Below, piece after piece: positions 35,520-44,454 of a stretch of 64,000 nucleotides of DNA. Numbering within the stretch: position 1 is the first letter of the stretch; every line of letters begins with the position of its first letter. A program made the position numbers and the translations under genes. The stretch covers positions 1-64,000 of the forward strand of contig NZ_AOIV01000010.1 of NCBI RefSeq assembly GCF_000337095.1, given 5' to 3'. This DNA is from Halogeometricum pallidum JCM 14848. GTDB taxonomy: Archaea; Halobacteriota; Halobacteria; Halobacteriales; Haloferacaceae. The notes under the pieces are model-generated. The model saw only the letters and a list, made by a program, of their open reading frames with translations. It searched no databases and had not been told where the DNA came from.

Positions 35520-36437
35520 ATGGCATCGATAGACTCCGCCGCCGACGGCGGCGTCACGCCGGACGTGCTACAGTTACGGGGCGAGTCGACGTTCGTCGAC
35601 GTCGGCGACGTGGACCTGCACGTCGTCACCGCCGGCCCGGAGGACGGCGAACCGGTCGTGCTCCTCCACGGCTTCCCCGAGTTCTGGTACGGCTGGCACG
35701 AGTACGTCGAACCCCTCGCCGCCGAGGGGTACCGCGTCGTCGTCCCCGACCAGCGCGGCTACCACCTGAGCGAGAAACCCGAGGCCGTCGCCGCCTACCG
35801 CCCGGACGAACTCGCGGGCGACGTGCTCGGACTCCTCGACGCCCTCGACCTCTCGGCGGCGCACCTCGTCGGCCACGACTGGGGCGCGTTCGTCGCGTGG
35901 TGGGTGAGCCTCCATCACCCCGAGCGCGTTCGAACGCTCTCGGCGGCGAACGTCCCCCACCCGACGGCGTTCAGGCGGGCGCTCGGAAACGACTGGGAAC
36001 AGCGGCTCAAGAGCTGGTACGTCCTGTTCTTCCAGCTTCCGAGGATTCCCGAAGCGTTGGCGAGCGTCGGCGACTACCGCGGCGTCTGCGACATGATGCG
36101 CCGGACCAGCCAACCGGGGACGTTCAGCGCCGCCGACTTCGACTGCTATCGCGCGGCCTGGTCCCGACCCGACGCGTACCGGTCGATGCTCAACTGGTAC
36201 CGCGCCATCGCCCGAACGAACCCCCGCCCGCGGACTGAACGCGTCGAGGTGCCGACGCTCGTACTGTGGGGGGCGAAGGACGCCTTCCTCACCCGCTCGC
36301 TCGCCTTGGAGAGCGTCGAGTACTGCGACCGGAGCCACCTCGTCGTCCTCGACGACGCGACGCACTGGATTCAACACGAAGAGCCCGTTCGCGTCCGACG
36401 GGAACTCACCAACCACTTCGAGTCGCACCCCGAGTGA
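35520..36437 (+). CDS. Epoxide-hydrolase-like alpha/beta hydrolase
   Basis: 305 residues. HGFPEFWYGW (oxyanion region near residue 50) and GHDWGA, with nucleophile Asp120, mark the epoxide hydrolase/haloalkane dehalogenase branch. The Asp in LWGAKDAF and the His in DDATHWIQHEEP supply the rest of the triad. An epoxide hydrolase also uses cap-domain tyrosines; the lid is present but I cannot confirm them. Cytoplasmic, no signal peptide. Transcribed alone: 78 bases after a small unknown gene and with a 269-base gap before the convergent histidine kinase. Confidence 0.85.
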   Translation: MASIDSAADGGVTPDVLQLRGESTFVDVGDVDLHVVTAGPEDGEPVVLLHGFPEFWYGWHEYVEPLAAEGYRVVVPDQRGYHLSEKPEAVAAYRPDELAGDVLGLLDALDLSAAHLVGHDWGAFVAWWVSLHHPERVRTLSAANVPHPTAFRRALGNDWEQRLKSWYVLFFQLPRIPEALASVGDYRGVCDMMRRTSQPGTFSAADFDCYRAAWSRPDAYRSMLNWYRAIARTNPRPRTERVEVPTLVLWGAKDAFLTRSLALESVEYCDRSHLVVLDDATHWIQHEEPVRVRRELTNHFESHPE

Positions 36438-36706
36438 CGGGCCGGCGACCGGCGCTAAGGTCCTCGGGACGGATTCGGCGGTCCGATTGGTCCTCAGGAG
36501 GCGTGTGTGAGTCTATATACCACCACCGAGGCGACTTAGCGACTTACTTAACCCCGGAAAGAATACGTTCTGTCGAGGCGGAACCGAGGTCGCGCTTCCG
36601 GGACTGGATGACCCCACACGCGATACTACCTCGTTCGCGTCTCCTTCATGAGCCGACCGGTCGCGCCCCGTGCGACCGGCGCTTTTCTCCGCTCCGAGCG
36701 GCCGCG

Positions 36707-37795
36707 CTATCGACGCGCCGCGCGGTCGAAGACGACGTCGAAACGCGCGCCGCCCCAGCGGCTTTCGCCGACGCCGACCCGCCAATCGTGCGCGTCGACG
36801 ACGGCGGTGACGATGGCCAGACCGAACCCGGTCCCGTCGGCGCTGCCGGTGACGCCGTACTCGAACACCGAGTCGCGGCGGTCCGGCGCGATGCCGGGGC
36901 CGTCGTCCGCGACGTAGAACCCCTCGTCGGTGCCGCCGATTTCGACCGTCGCGTCGTCGCCGGCGTACGCCTTGGCGTTCTCGAAGAGGTTCTCGAAGAG
37001 CCGACAGAGCCCCTCCTCGTCGGCGGACACCGTCTCCGGCGGGTCGTCGAACGTCAGCGCTCTGCCCTCGGGACCGGCTATCTCCCACGCCCGTTCGGCC
37101 GTCTCCCGGAGCGGAACCGACGTCCGCTCGATGCCGCGGGCGCCCTCGCGTGCGAGCGTCAGCGTCTCGTCGATGCGGTCGTTCATGCGCAGGAGCGACT
37201 GGTAGGCGGTGTCGAGGTGGGGGTGCAGGTCGCCCGGGTAGCGCGCGCGGGCGATGTCCAGTTGCGCGAGGGCGGCGCTGAGCGGGTTCCGGAGGTCGTG
37301 GGAGACGCTGCTCGCGAAGGCCGTCAGCCGCTCGTTCCGCCGTTCGAGCGACCGCGTCTCCGACCGGTAGTCCGTCACGTCGCGGACGACGACGGCGTAG
37401 CCCTCGTCGTCGGGGACGTTCGGCGACATCGAAATCTCGGGGGCGCTCTCGTCCGGTTCCAGCGACGTGACCGCGACGTGGGCGTCGTACGCCTCGCCGC
37501 CGGCGTCGCGGGCGACGCACTCGACTTCGATTCGGCCCGACGCGTCGGCCTCTTCGAGGAGCGTGCTCGCCCGGACGTCGGCGTCGAGGACCACGTCCAG
37601 GTCGGTTCCGCGAGCGCTCGTCCGGTCGTAGCCGGTGAGTCGGCGAGCGCTCGCGTTCCAAGTGGTCACGTCGCCGTCGGCCTCGAGGAGGACGACCGCG
37701 GCGTCGACGGCGCGTTCGATGAGTTTTCGGTAGTCCTCGTCGCTGCTCTCCCCGGTGGCGCTCCCGAACGTCGGGAGGGTCCGCTCGTCGCTCAC
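36707..37795 (-). CDS. PAS-domain sensor histidine kinase
   Basis: 362 residues in order: a PAS domain (about 22-145, VVLLEADGDVTTWNASARRLTGYDR), a HisKA helix with the phospho-accepting His in SSVSHDLRNPLSAA, and a HATPase_c domain ending near residue 355 (DDGPGIAPD, GTGFGLAI). There is no membrane segment, so a cytoplasmic sensor is expected. GTG 37795 gives the family-like start; ATG 37858 in the same frame would add 21 residues. No response regulator is adjacent, as is common in haloarchaea. Confidence 0.88.
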   Translation of the reverse strand: MSDERTLPTFGSATGESSDEDYRKLIERAVDAAVVLLEADGDVTTWNASARRLTGYDRTSARGTDLDVVLDADVRASTLLEEADASGRIEVECVARDAGGEAYDAHVAVTSLEPDESAPEISMSPNVPDDEGYAVVVRDVTDYRSETRSLERRNERLTAFASSVSHDLRNPLSAALAQLDIARARYPGDLHPHLDTAYQSLLRMNDRIDETLTLAREGARGIERTSVPLRETAERAWEIAGPEGRALTFDDPPETVSADEEGLCRLFENLFENAKAYAGDDATVEIGGTDEGFYVADDGPGIAPDRRDSVFEYGVTGSADGTGFGLAIVTAVVDAHDWRVGVGESRWGGARFDVVFDRAARR

Positions 37796-38017
37796 GGCAC
37801 TCCTCTCGCGAGCGGGGGTCGTCGGGCGTTGCCGTCGATGAGCGCTGTGCGGGGCCATCGTCTCCGACCGTTCGCCGAAGCGTGGGGGTCCGACGCGCCC
37901 GGTCCGCGTCCGAAGGGCATCGAATCGTCCAAACCGAGGAAACATCGTACCGTATATTTTACGGCTGCTCCTGCCCTCTAACGGCACGTTGAAACCCCAC
38001 GACCTTGTCTCTCCGAT

Positions 38018-39034
38018 ATGACCGACCTCGGAAAGGTGGACCGAGCGTTCTTCGACCGTCACGTCTTCTCGAACCTCGGCGCCGACCGCGACGACGTCGC
38101 CCTCGGCCCGGCCCACGGCGTCGACTTCGGCCTCCTGAACCTCGACGGCACGGCCGTCGCGATGGCCACGGACCCCGTCTCCGTTCTCCCGGACCTCGGC
38201 CTCGCCCGCGCCGGTCGATTCGCCCTCGATTTCGTCCTCGCGGACGTTGCCGTCTCCGGACTCCCGCCGTCGCATCTCGCCATCTCGTTCACGCTCCCGC
38301 CCGAGTTCTCCGACGAGGCGTTCGCGGAACTGTGGACCGCGATACACGAGGAGGCCGAGGAGTTGGGCGTCAGCGTCGTCACCGGCCACACCGCCCGCTA
38401 CGCCGGGTGTTCGTTCCCGTGGGTCGGCGGCGCAACCGCCCTCGCCGTCGGCGACCCCGCTGACGTGATTCGCCCCGACGGCGCTCGCGTCGGCGACGAC
38501 GTCCTCGTCACGAAGGGGCCGGCCGTCGAGGCGACGGGCCTGCTCACGACGCTGTTCCCCGAGCAGTTCGACCTCCCGCCCGAAGCGCTCTCGGAGGCGC
38601 AGTCCCGACTGGACGAGGCCGCCTGCGTCCGGGACGCGATGACCGCCGCGGCCGTCGGCGGCGTCCGCGCGATGCACGACGCCACCGAGTGCGGCCTGTT
38701 CGGCGCGTTCAACGAAGTCGCCGACGGCGCGGGCGTCCGTCTCGACCTCTCCACAGAGGGGATTCCGCTCCGCCCGGGCGTCCGCGAGACGTGCGAGTAC
38801 CTCGGCATCGACCCCTGGGCGGCGACGACGGGCGGGACGCTCGTGCTCGCCGTCGATCCCGACGCGACCGACCGCGTCGTCTCGGCGCTCGAATCCGAGG
38901 GGACGCCCGTCGGCGTCGCGGGGACGGTGCGGGAGGGGTCGGGCGTCGTCGTCGACGGCGAGACGGTGCCGCACCCGGACGTCGACCCGTCGTGGGCGGC
39001 GTACGAGGAGTTAACGCGGCGCGCGGAGGAGTGA
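38018..39034 (+). CDS. AIR synthase-family protein (HypE/PurM-like)
   Basis: 338 residues of the AIR-synthase fold shared by PurM, PurL, HypE and SelD. The N-terminal ATP-binding strand region (MATDPVSVLPD, ADVAVSG) and the C-terminal domain (MHDATECGLFGAFNEV, GTLVLAV) follow in the usual order. No hydrogenase or purine genes are nearby, so a HypE or PurM role is not supported. Haloarchaeal stand-alone members of unknown function are common. The ATG is preceded by A/T-rich promoter sequence near 37953-37982. A small membrane protein starts directly after its stop. Confidence 0.8.
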   Translation: MTDLGKVDRAFFDRHVFSNLGADRDDVALGPAHGVDFGLLNLDGTAVAMATDPVSVLPDLGLARAGRFALDFVLADVAVSGLPPSHLAISFTLPPEFSDEAFAELWTAIHEEAEELGVSVVTGHTARYAGCSFPWVGGATALAVGDPADVIRPDGARVGDDVLVTKGPAVEATGLLTTLFPEQFDLPPEALSEAQSRLDEAACVRDAMTAAAVGGVRAMHDATECGLFGAFNEVADGAGVRLDLSTEGIPLRPGVRETCEYLGIDPWAATTGGTLVLAVDPDATDRVVSALESEGTPVGVAGTVREGSGVVVDGETVPHPDVDPSWAAYEELTRRAEE

Positions 39035-39250
39035 GTGAACCGGACCGACTTCGTGAAGCTCTCCGGCCTCGCGTTCGGACTCATCCTCCTGAGCTTCGTG
39101 ATTCTTGGCTTCTCGCGCATCGTCCTCCCGTACCGCACCGCGCGGCTGCTGTCGGCCCCGACGACGGCCCTCGCCGCGGTGCTCGTCGCCTACCTGTTCG
39201 TCCGCGCGGTGCTCGCGTGGCTTAGCGTCTGGCGCATCGAGCGAACGTGA
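39035..39250 (+). CDS. Small two-helix membrane protein
   Basis: 71 residues with two predicted helices (about 8-27 and 42-62) and basic/polar ends (MNRTDFVKLS, WRIERT). GTG 39035 is immediately after the AIR-synthase stop (39032-39034), so it is probably co-translated. No family recognised. Confidence 0.6.
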   Translation: MNRTDFVKLSGLAFGLILLSFVILGFSRIVLPYRTARLLSAPTTALAAVLVAYLFVRAVLAWLSVWRIERT

Positions 39251-39268
39251 GCGGGCGCAGCCGTCCGT

Positions 39269-40156
39269 TCAGAACTCCCCCAACCGCTCGGCGACCCGGT
39301 CGAACGCCTCGTCTGCGGCGTCCACCTCGGCGGCGAGGCTGAGGAAGCCGTGGACCATCGCGGGGTAGTGCTGGTGGACGACGCCAACGCCGAGGTCACG
39401 GAGTCGCGCGGCGTACCGCGTCCCCTCGTCGCGGAGCGGGTCGAACCCCCCCGTCACGACGCACGCGGGCGGCGTCGCCGCGAGGAGTTCGTCGTCTGCC
39501 AGGGCCGGCGCGGCGAACGGGCTGTACCGGTCGACCTGACTCCGGAGGTAGTGGTCGCGGAACCACGCCATGTCGGCGCGCGAGAGCAACGGCCCGTCGG
39601 CGTTCTCCTCGTAGGAATCGGTGTCGAACGTCTGCGCGAGGATGGGGTAGAGGAGGAGTTGACCCGTCGGCGTCGGCACCGGATCCATCTCCTCGCCGTC
39701 CCCCTCGTCGCCCCCGAGCGACCCGGCGTGCTCGCGCGCCCACTCGTAGGCGGCGACGGCGTCATCCAGCGGTTCCGGGAACGGATGTTCGGGGGCGAGT
39801 CGGTAGTCCACGCTGACGACGAGGCGGCCCGATCGGTCGGCGAGGCGCCGGCAGATACCGTCCGCCGAACCGAGGGTGCCGAGGGTCCACCCGCCGCCGT
39901 GGTAGAACACGAGAACGCCGCGCGTCTCCGACGGTTCCGGATGGTACGTCCGCACCGGAATCGGCCCGCGCGGCCCCGGTACTGCGAACTCCCGAACCCG
40001 TTCGACGGCCGGCGGATCCGTCGCCGCGAACGCCTCGTCCTCGACGGTCCGGGCGCTCTCGACCGACAGCGAGTACCACGGCGGCAACCCCGCTCGCTCG
40101 AACGTCTCCACGGCGTCTCGGACCTGCGGGTCTAGCTCGGGCGCGTGGCGCTCCAT
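39269..40156 (-). CDS. HSL-type alpha/beta hydrolase lacking the nucleophile segment
   Basis: 295 residues. The oxyanion-hole motif HGGGW (near 90) and the conserved VDYRLAPEHPFP are present. The Asp in GGFDPLRDEG and His in AMVHGFLS complete the late acids. The GDSAGG nucleophile motif that should come between is missing: after REHAGSLGGD the sequence jumps through EGDGEEMDPVPTPTGQ to LLLYP. Relative to usual family members, about 20-30 residues including the catalytic Ser appear to be gone in frame. It is probably inactive as an esterase, or a decaying copy. The reading frame is otherwise intact. Confidence 0.8.
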   Translation of the reverse strand: MERHAPELDPQVRDAVETFERAGLPPWYSLSVESARTVEDEAFAATDPPAVERVREFAVPGPRGPIPVRTYHPEPSETRGVLVFYHGGGWTLGTLGSADGICRRLADRSGRLVVSVDYRLAPEHPFPEPLDDAVAAYEWAREHAGSLGGDEGDGEEMDPVPTPTGQLLLYPILAQTFDTDSYEENADGPLLSRADMAWFRDHYLRSQVDRYSPFAAPALADDELLAATPPACVVTGGFDPLRDEGTRYAARLRDLGVGVVHQHYPAMVHGFLSLAAEVDAADEAFDRVAERLGEF

Positions 40157-40246
40157 ACCGGAGGGCCGCGGGGCGCGAAGAAAAAACGGCCGGACGGCGG
40201 CGAGAGGGGAGGGAAGGTCTTTGCGCCGCGCGGCGAACGGGGGGCC

Positions 40247-41563
40247 ATGGACGACTCACGCGACTCCGCCGACGCGGACCGGCGGACCGCCTCGGCCGAC
40301 GACCCGCCGACGCGCGCCGACGCCCGCGAACTCGACCGGACCGACCCCTTGGCGGACCTGCGGGACCGGTTTTTCCTGCCCGAGGGCGAGGCGTACATGG
40401 ACGGCAACTCGCTGGGACTCTGCTCCGCGGACGCGGTGGCGGCCCTCGACCGGGCGGTCGAGCAGTGGAAGACGCTCGCCGTCCGCGGGTGGACGGACGC
40501 CGACCCCGAGTGGTTCACCTACGGCGAGCGACTGGGCGACCGACTCGCCTCCCTCGTCGGCGCCTCGGGCGAGGAGGTGGTCGTCGGCAACTCCACGACG
40601 GTCAACATCCACACGCTGATCGGGACGTTCCACGACCCCGACCGCGGGGAGAAAATCGTCGTGAACGACCTCGATTTCCCGACGGACCACTACGCCATCC
40701 GCGCGCGACTCCGGGCGGCGGGTCGGGACCCCGACGACGCCCTCCGCGTGGTCGAGAGCCGAGACGGTCGCACTATCGAGGAGGCCGACGTCGTCGCCGC
40801 ACTCGACGACGACGTGGGGACGGTCTTTCTCCCCTCGGTGCTGTACCGGAGCGGCCAACTGATCGATATCGAACGCATCACCGAGGCGGCCCACGACGCG
40901 GGTGCGCTGGCCGGGTTCGACCTCGCGCACTCCGTCGGCGTCGTCCCGCACGACCTCTCGGCCGCCGGCGTCGACTTCGCCGTCTGGTGTCACTACAAGT
41001 ATCTCAACGCCGGACCCGGCGCGCTCGCGGGCCTGTACGTGAACGAACGGCACTTCGGCGTCACGCCGGACCTCGCCGGGTGGTGGGGCCACGAGAAGGA
41101 GACGCAGTTCGAGATGCGGCGGACGTACACCCCTGCCGACTCGGCCGGCGCGTTCCAGATAGGGACGCCGCCGATTCTCTCGGCCGCGCCCCTCGACGGC
41201 GCCCTCGACGTGACCGAGGACGCCGGCATCGACGCCCTCCGCGAGAAATCGCTGGCGCTCACCGACTTTCTCATCGGCCTCGTCGACGACCGACTCCCCG
41301 ACTGCGAGGTGGGGACGCCGCGGGAGGCGTCGCGCCGCGGCGGCCACGTCGCCGTCGAACACCCCGAGGCCTACCGGATCTCCGAGGCGCTGAAAGACCG
41401 CAGCGTCGTCGTCGATTTCCGGCCGCCGAACGTCGTCCGAATCTGCCCGTCGCCGTACTACGTCGGCTTCGAGGACGTGTACGAGGTGGTCGACCGCCTC
41501 GCGGGGATTCTCGCGGACCGAGCGTACGAACGCTACGAGACGCGCGGCGCCGGGGTGACCTGA
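40247..41563 (+). CDS. kynU: Kynureninase
   Basis: 438 residues, family length. This PLP-dependent enzyme cleaves kynurenine or 3-hydroxykynurenine to anthranilate or 3-hydroxyanthranilate and alanine. The cofactor lysine is Lys251 in HYKYLNAGPGALAG, and FLPEGEAYMDGNSLG at the N-terminus is diagnostic. A 30-residue disordered acidic leader precedes it. ATG 40247 is used. No tryptophan dioxygenase or formamidase gene lies nearby, so the pathway cannot be completed from this window. The gene before it is the nucleophile-less esterase, divergent. Confidence 0.92.
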   Translation: MDDSRDSADADRRTASADDPPTRADARELDRTDPLADLRDRFFLPEGEAYMDGNSLGLCSADAVAALDRAVEQWKTLAVRGWTDADPEWFTYGERLGDRLASLVGASGEEVVVGNSTTVNIHTLIGTFHDPDRGEKIVVNDLDFPTDHYAIRARLRAAGRDPDDALRVVESRDGRTIEEADVVAALDDDVGTVFLPSVLYRSGQLIDIERITEAAHDAGALAGFDLAHSVGVVPHDLSAAGVDFAVWCHYKYLNAGPGALAGLYVNERHFGVTPDLAGWWGHEKETQFEMRRTYTPADSAGAFQIGTPPILSAAPLDGALDVTEDAGIDALREKSLALTDFLIGLVDDRLPDCEVGTPREASRRGGHVAVEHPEAYRISEALKDRSVVVDFRPPNVVRICPSPYYVGFEDVYEVVDRLAGILADRAYERYETRGAGVT

Positions 41564-42277
41564 CTACCAGTCGATGACTTCTTTGTCGCGCCAGAAGTAG
41601 CCCGACGGCGCCCCGGCCTCGAAGCGCGAGAGCCACACGGGCGTCTCCGCGCCGCGTTCGACCGAGCGGTCGGCCTCCTCGCCGCCCATGTCGGTGCGGA
41701 CCCATCCCGGACAGACGGAGTTGGCGATGAGGCCCTCGTCGCCGTACTCGCCGTCGAGATACTTCGTGAGACCGTTCAGCCCCGACTTCGAGACGCGATA
41801 GGCGGGCGACCCGCCCGACTGCTCTTCGTTCAACGCCCCCATCCCGGAGGAGACGTTGACGATGCGGCCGCCCTCGTCTTGGAGCAGGAGGGGGACGGCG
41901 TGCTTGCAGACGAGCATCGGTCCGCGGAGGTTCGTCGACAGCGTGCGGTCGACATCGTCCATCGACTCCGCGACGATGTCTCCCTCGCCGCCGGAGACGG
42001 CGGCGTTGTTGACGACGATATCGAGGCGGCCCGCGGCGGAGAACACGTCGTCCGCGGCCTGCGAGACGTCGCCCTCCTGCGTTACGTCCACGAGGAGGTG
42101 GGTCCACTCCTCCGGCACGTCGTGGGTGATGCTCCGCGTCGCGGCGAACACCGTCGCTCCCAAGTCGTGCAACCGCTCGGCTATCTCGCGGCCGAGACCG
42201 CGGTTCGCGCCCGTCACGAGGGCGACCTGTCCCTCTAGGGAGTCGTACACGTCGGGGTCCGGAACGTCCTCACTCAT
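41564..42277 (-). CDS. SDR-family oxidoreductase
   Basis: 237-residue classical SDR. Cofactor motif TGANRGLG (residues 21-28), NNAAVSGG near 90, Ser and the YxxxK dyad in AYRVSKSG (near 160). The substrate is unknown; the fold is close to carbonyl reductases. Its stop lies immediately after kynU's (convergent, stop codons adjacent at 41561-41566). ATG 42277. Monocistronic. Confidence 0.9.
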   Translation of the reverse strand: MSEDVPDPDVYDSLEGQVALVTGANRGLGREIAERLHDLGATVFAATRSITHDVPEEWTHLLVDVTQEGDVSQAADDVFSAAGRLDIVVNNAAVSGGEGDIVAESMDDVDRTLSTNLRGPMLVCKHAVPLLLQDEGGRIVNVSSGMGALNEEQSGGSPAYRVSKSGLNGLTKYLDGEYGDEGLIANSVCPGWVRTDMGGEEADRSVERGAETPVWLSRFEAGAPSGYFWRDKEVIDW

Positions 42278-42336
42278 CGGGTCGGGAGAGGAACCGGCGC
42301 CGCAAGGGGGTTGCGTTCTCGGCTCGCGTCACAGGC

Positions 42337-42795
42337 TCACCCGCGCTGAACGACGCGGAGTTCCTCGAACGCCGCGCCGGTCCAGCGGTAGGCGTTCAGG
42401 CGGCCGTCGGGGTGACAGAGCAGGTAGACGTAGCCGGTCCAACTCGCCCGCGCCTCGTCGGTTGGACTCGGATGCGGGTCGCTCTCGGGGTGACTGTGGT
42501 AGAAGCCGACGACGTCCAACCCCTCGGCTTCGAGGGCGTCGATGGTCTCGACGGCCGCCGCCGGGTCGAGTTCATACTCGGTCCGCGGGTCGGGGGCGAC
42601 GTTGGGGACGGGGTCGGCCCTCGAGACGGAGTCGGAGTCGGACGGGCCGGACTCGTCGGACCGACGCCGGCCGGCGAGGACGCCGCACACCTCTCGAGGC
42701 GGGTCGGCGGCGGCGCCCCGGCGGGCGTGCCGCAGAACCGCCGCCTCGGCGTCGGCGGCGACGCGGAGTTCCTCCCTACTCGTCTTCGAAGTCAC
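42337..42795 (-). CDS. JAMM/MPN+ metalloprotease (desampylase-like)
   Basis: 152 residues. All JAMM residues are present: upstream Glu35 in PREVCGVLAG, then His100-x-His102, Ser110 and Asp113 in HSHPESDPHPSPTD, matching HxHx7Sx2D. In Haloferax a JAMM protein of this type (HvJAMM1) removes ubiquitin-like SAMP proteins from their targets, so this is a likely desampylase. An acidic insertion occupies residues 45-65. Its first 20 bases overlap the end of the idi gene (42776-42795), so they are translated together. Confidence 0.9.
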   Translation of the reverse strand: MTSKTSREELRVAADAEAAVLRHARRGAAADPPREVCGVLAGRRRSDESGPSDSDSVSRADPVPNVAPDPRTEYELDPAAAVETIDALEAEGLDVVGFYHSHPESDPHPSPTDEARASWTGYVYLLCHPDGRLNAYRWTGAAFEELRVVQRG

Positions 42796-43372
42796 GGCGC
42801 ATGGCTATCTCGAACCACGGGCACAGGCGGAGTTGCCGGTACCACTGCGGGTGCTCGTGGAGGTGTTCGTAGTCCACCCACAGCAGGCCGGCTATCTCCT
42901 CCTCGTCGGGGTCCAGCGTCGCGTCCTCCAAGGTCACCTTGAGGACGGCGCAGACTTCCCACTCCAACCCGGCGTTCTCGTAGTAGCGCTTGTACTCGAA
43001 TTTGTCCGTCACGCGCAGGTCGCCGTACTGGTCGGGAGCGATGCCCAGTTCCTCTTCGAGGCGCTGCTTCGTCGCGTCGACCTGACTCTGCCCCTGCACC
43101 GGGTGGGAGGCGACGGTGCCGTCCCAGCAGGTGTCCCACAGGCGCTTGTTCGGCGCGCGCTGTGCGAGGAGCAGGCGCCCCTCCCCGTCGAAGACGAGGC
43201 AGGTGAACGCGCGGTGTCTCGTCCCGTCCCCGGTGTGGGCGTCGAGTCGGTTGACCAGTTCCTGCTCGTTGTCGTCCGCGTCGACGGCGATGACGTCCTG
43301 TGCGGCGTTCTTGTGGAGTTCGGCCTCCTCAGCGGCGTCCGCAGCGGGATTCGCCCCCTCGTCCGTGCTCAT
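42776..43372 (-). CDS. idi: Isopentenyl-diphosphate delta-isomerase (type 1)
   Basis: 198 residues, Nudix-fold type 1 IDI. It interconverts IPP and DMAPP for archaeal lipid and carotenoid isoprenoids. Catalytic Cys82 is in TCWDGTVASHP and catalytic Glu139 in LEWEVCAV; His53 and His90 are metal ligands. ATG 43372 (MSTDEGANPAADAAEE) follows the acidic leader. It overlaps the JAMM protease gene by 20 bases. Confidence 0.94.
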   Translation of the reverse strand: MSTDEGANPAADAAEEAELHKNAAQDVIAVDADDNEQELVNRLDAHTGDGTRHRAFTCLVFDGEGRLLLAQRAPNKRLWDTCWDGTVASHPVQGQSQVDATKQRLEEELGIAPDQYGDLRVTDKFEYKRYYENAGLEWEVCAVLKVTLEDATLDPDEEEIAGLLWVDYEHLHEHPQWYRQLRLCPWFEIAMRRDFEDE

Positions 43373-43433
43373 ACCGTGGGCAACGGCGAGGTGGGTCAAG
43401 GACTCTTCGATGCGCGGTGACCCGGACGGCGGC

Positions 43434-44402
43434 TCAGGCGTCGTCGGGCCGACCGGGTCGGGTGGAGTCGACCGGAGAGGGGTCGTACGCCTCGCCGACC
43501 GCGAACCGCATCGCGCCGGGGCGCGCGTCGGCCCGCAGGTGCCGCCCCTCGACGAACTCGCCGTCGAGGCTGAACTGCCGCGGGACACTGGCGTCGATTT
43601 CGAGGTGGTCCACCTTCTGACGCGTGAGGTGCGAGGCCCCCCGGCGCAGGAATCTGTCCACCGCTCCATCGGTGAGGTAGTTCAGCCCCGGGCGGTTCCT
43701 GACGACGACGACGTTCAGCAGACCGTCCTCCATGTTCGCCTGTCGCATCCCCTCGCCGGGGAAACACCGACCGTTGCCGACCAGCAGCATCAGCGCCTCG
43801 CCGGTCCAGACGGGGTCGTTCCGCGGACCGGCGCGGACGTCCAACTGCAACCCCTCGAACGTCCGCGTCCGCTGGAGCGTCGAGAGCACGTAGGCGAGGA
43901 CGCCGAGTCGACGCTTCGCCTCGGGGGAGGTCCGCGCGCTCGCCTCGGCGGTGAGTCCGCAGGCGCAGGAGTTCAAGAACGGACGCGCCGGCGTCTCGCC
44001 CAGCGCGTCGGCCGACTCCTCGGCGGTCCAGCGGACGCTCCCGAGGTCCAACCGCCGTCGGCGTCCGTTTTCCAGCACGTCGAAGGCGTGTTCGACGCCG
44101 CGGACGGCCACGTTGTCGGCGAAGTCGTTGCCCGTCCCGCAGGGGACGACGCCGAGCGTCGTCTCCCCGAGTCGTCCCTCCCTGTCGACGCCGCGGACGA
44201 CTTCGTTCAGCGTCCCGTCCCCGCCGGCGGCCGCGACGACGGACGCTCCCTCGCGGGCCGCCTCGCGCGCGAGTTCGAGCGCCTCGTCCTTTCCGTGGCT
44301 CTCCCGCACGTCGTAGCCGCGCTCCTCGGCTATCGTCCGCGCGCGGTCGCTCCGTCTGCCGTCGCCGCTCCGCGGATTGAGCACGAGGATTCGGTCGGTC
44401 AC
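43434..44402 (-). CDS. Diacylglycerol kinase-family lipid kinase
   Basis: 322 residues. The DAGK catalytic motif AGGDGTLNEVV (residues 59-69) lies after the LNPRSGDGRR nucleotide region. The C-terminal beta-rich domain (GMRQANMEDGLLNVVVV, DGEFV) completes the YegS/DagK fold. It phosphorylates a lipid or sphingoid-like substrate; in haloarchaea it may act in membrane lipid turnover. GTG 44402 is used. It is divergent from the PHP gene at 44455. Confidence 0.9.
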   Translation of the reverse strand: MTDRILVLNPRSGDGRRSDRARTIAEERGYDVRESHGKDEALELAREAAREGASVVAAAGGDGTLNEVVRGVDREGRLGETTLGVVPCGTGNDFADNVAVRGVEHAFDVLENGRRRRLDLGSVRWTAEESADALGETPARPFLNSCACGLTAEASARTSPEAKRRLGVLAYVLSTLQRTRTFEGLQLDVRAGPRNDPVWTGEALMLLVGNGRCFPGEGMRQANMEDGLLNVVVVRNRPGLNYLTDGAVDRFLRRGASHLTRQKVDHLEIDASVPRQFSLDGEFVEGRHLRADARPGAMRFAVGEAYDPSPVDSTRPGRPDDA

Positions 44403-44454
44403 GGCCGGTGGTCCGGGGCAGAAGAACAAAGTCGTACCGACCCCTCGAACGGAT

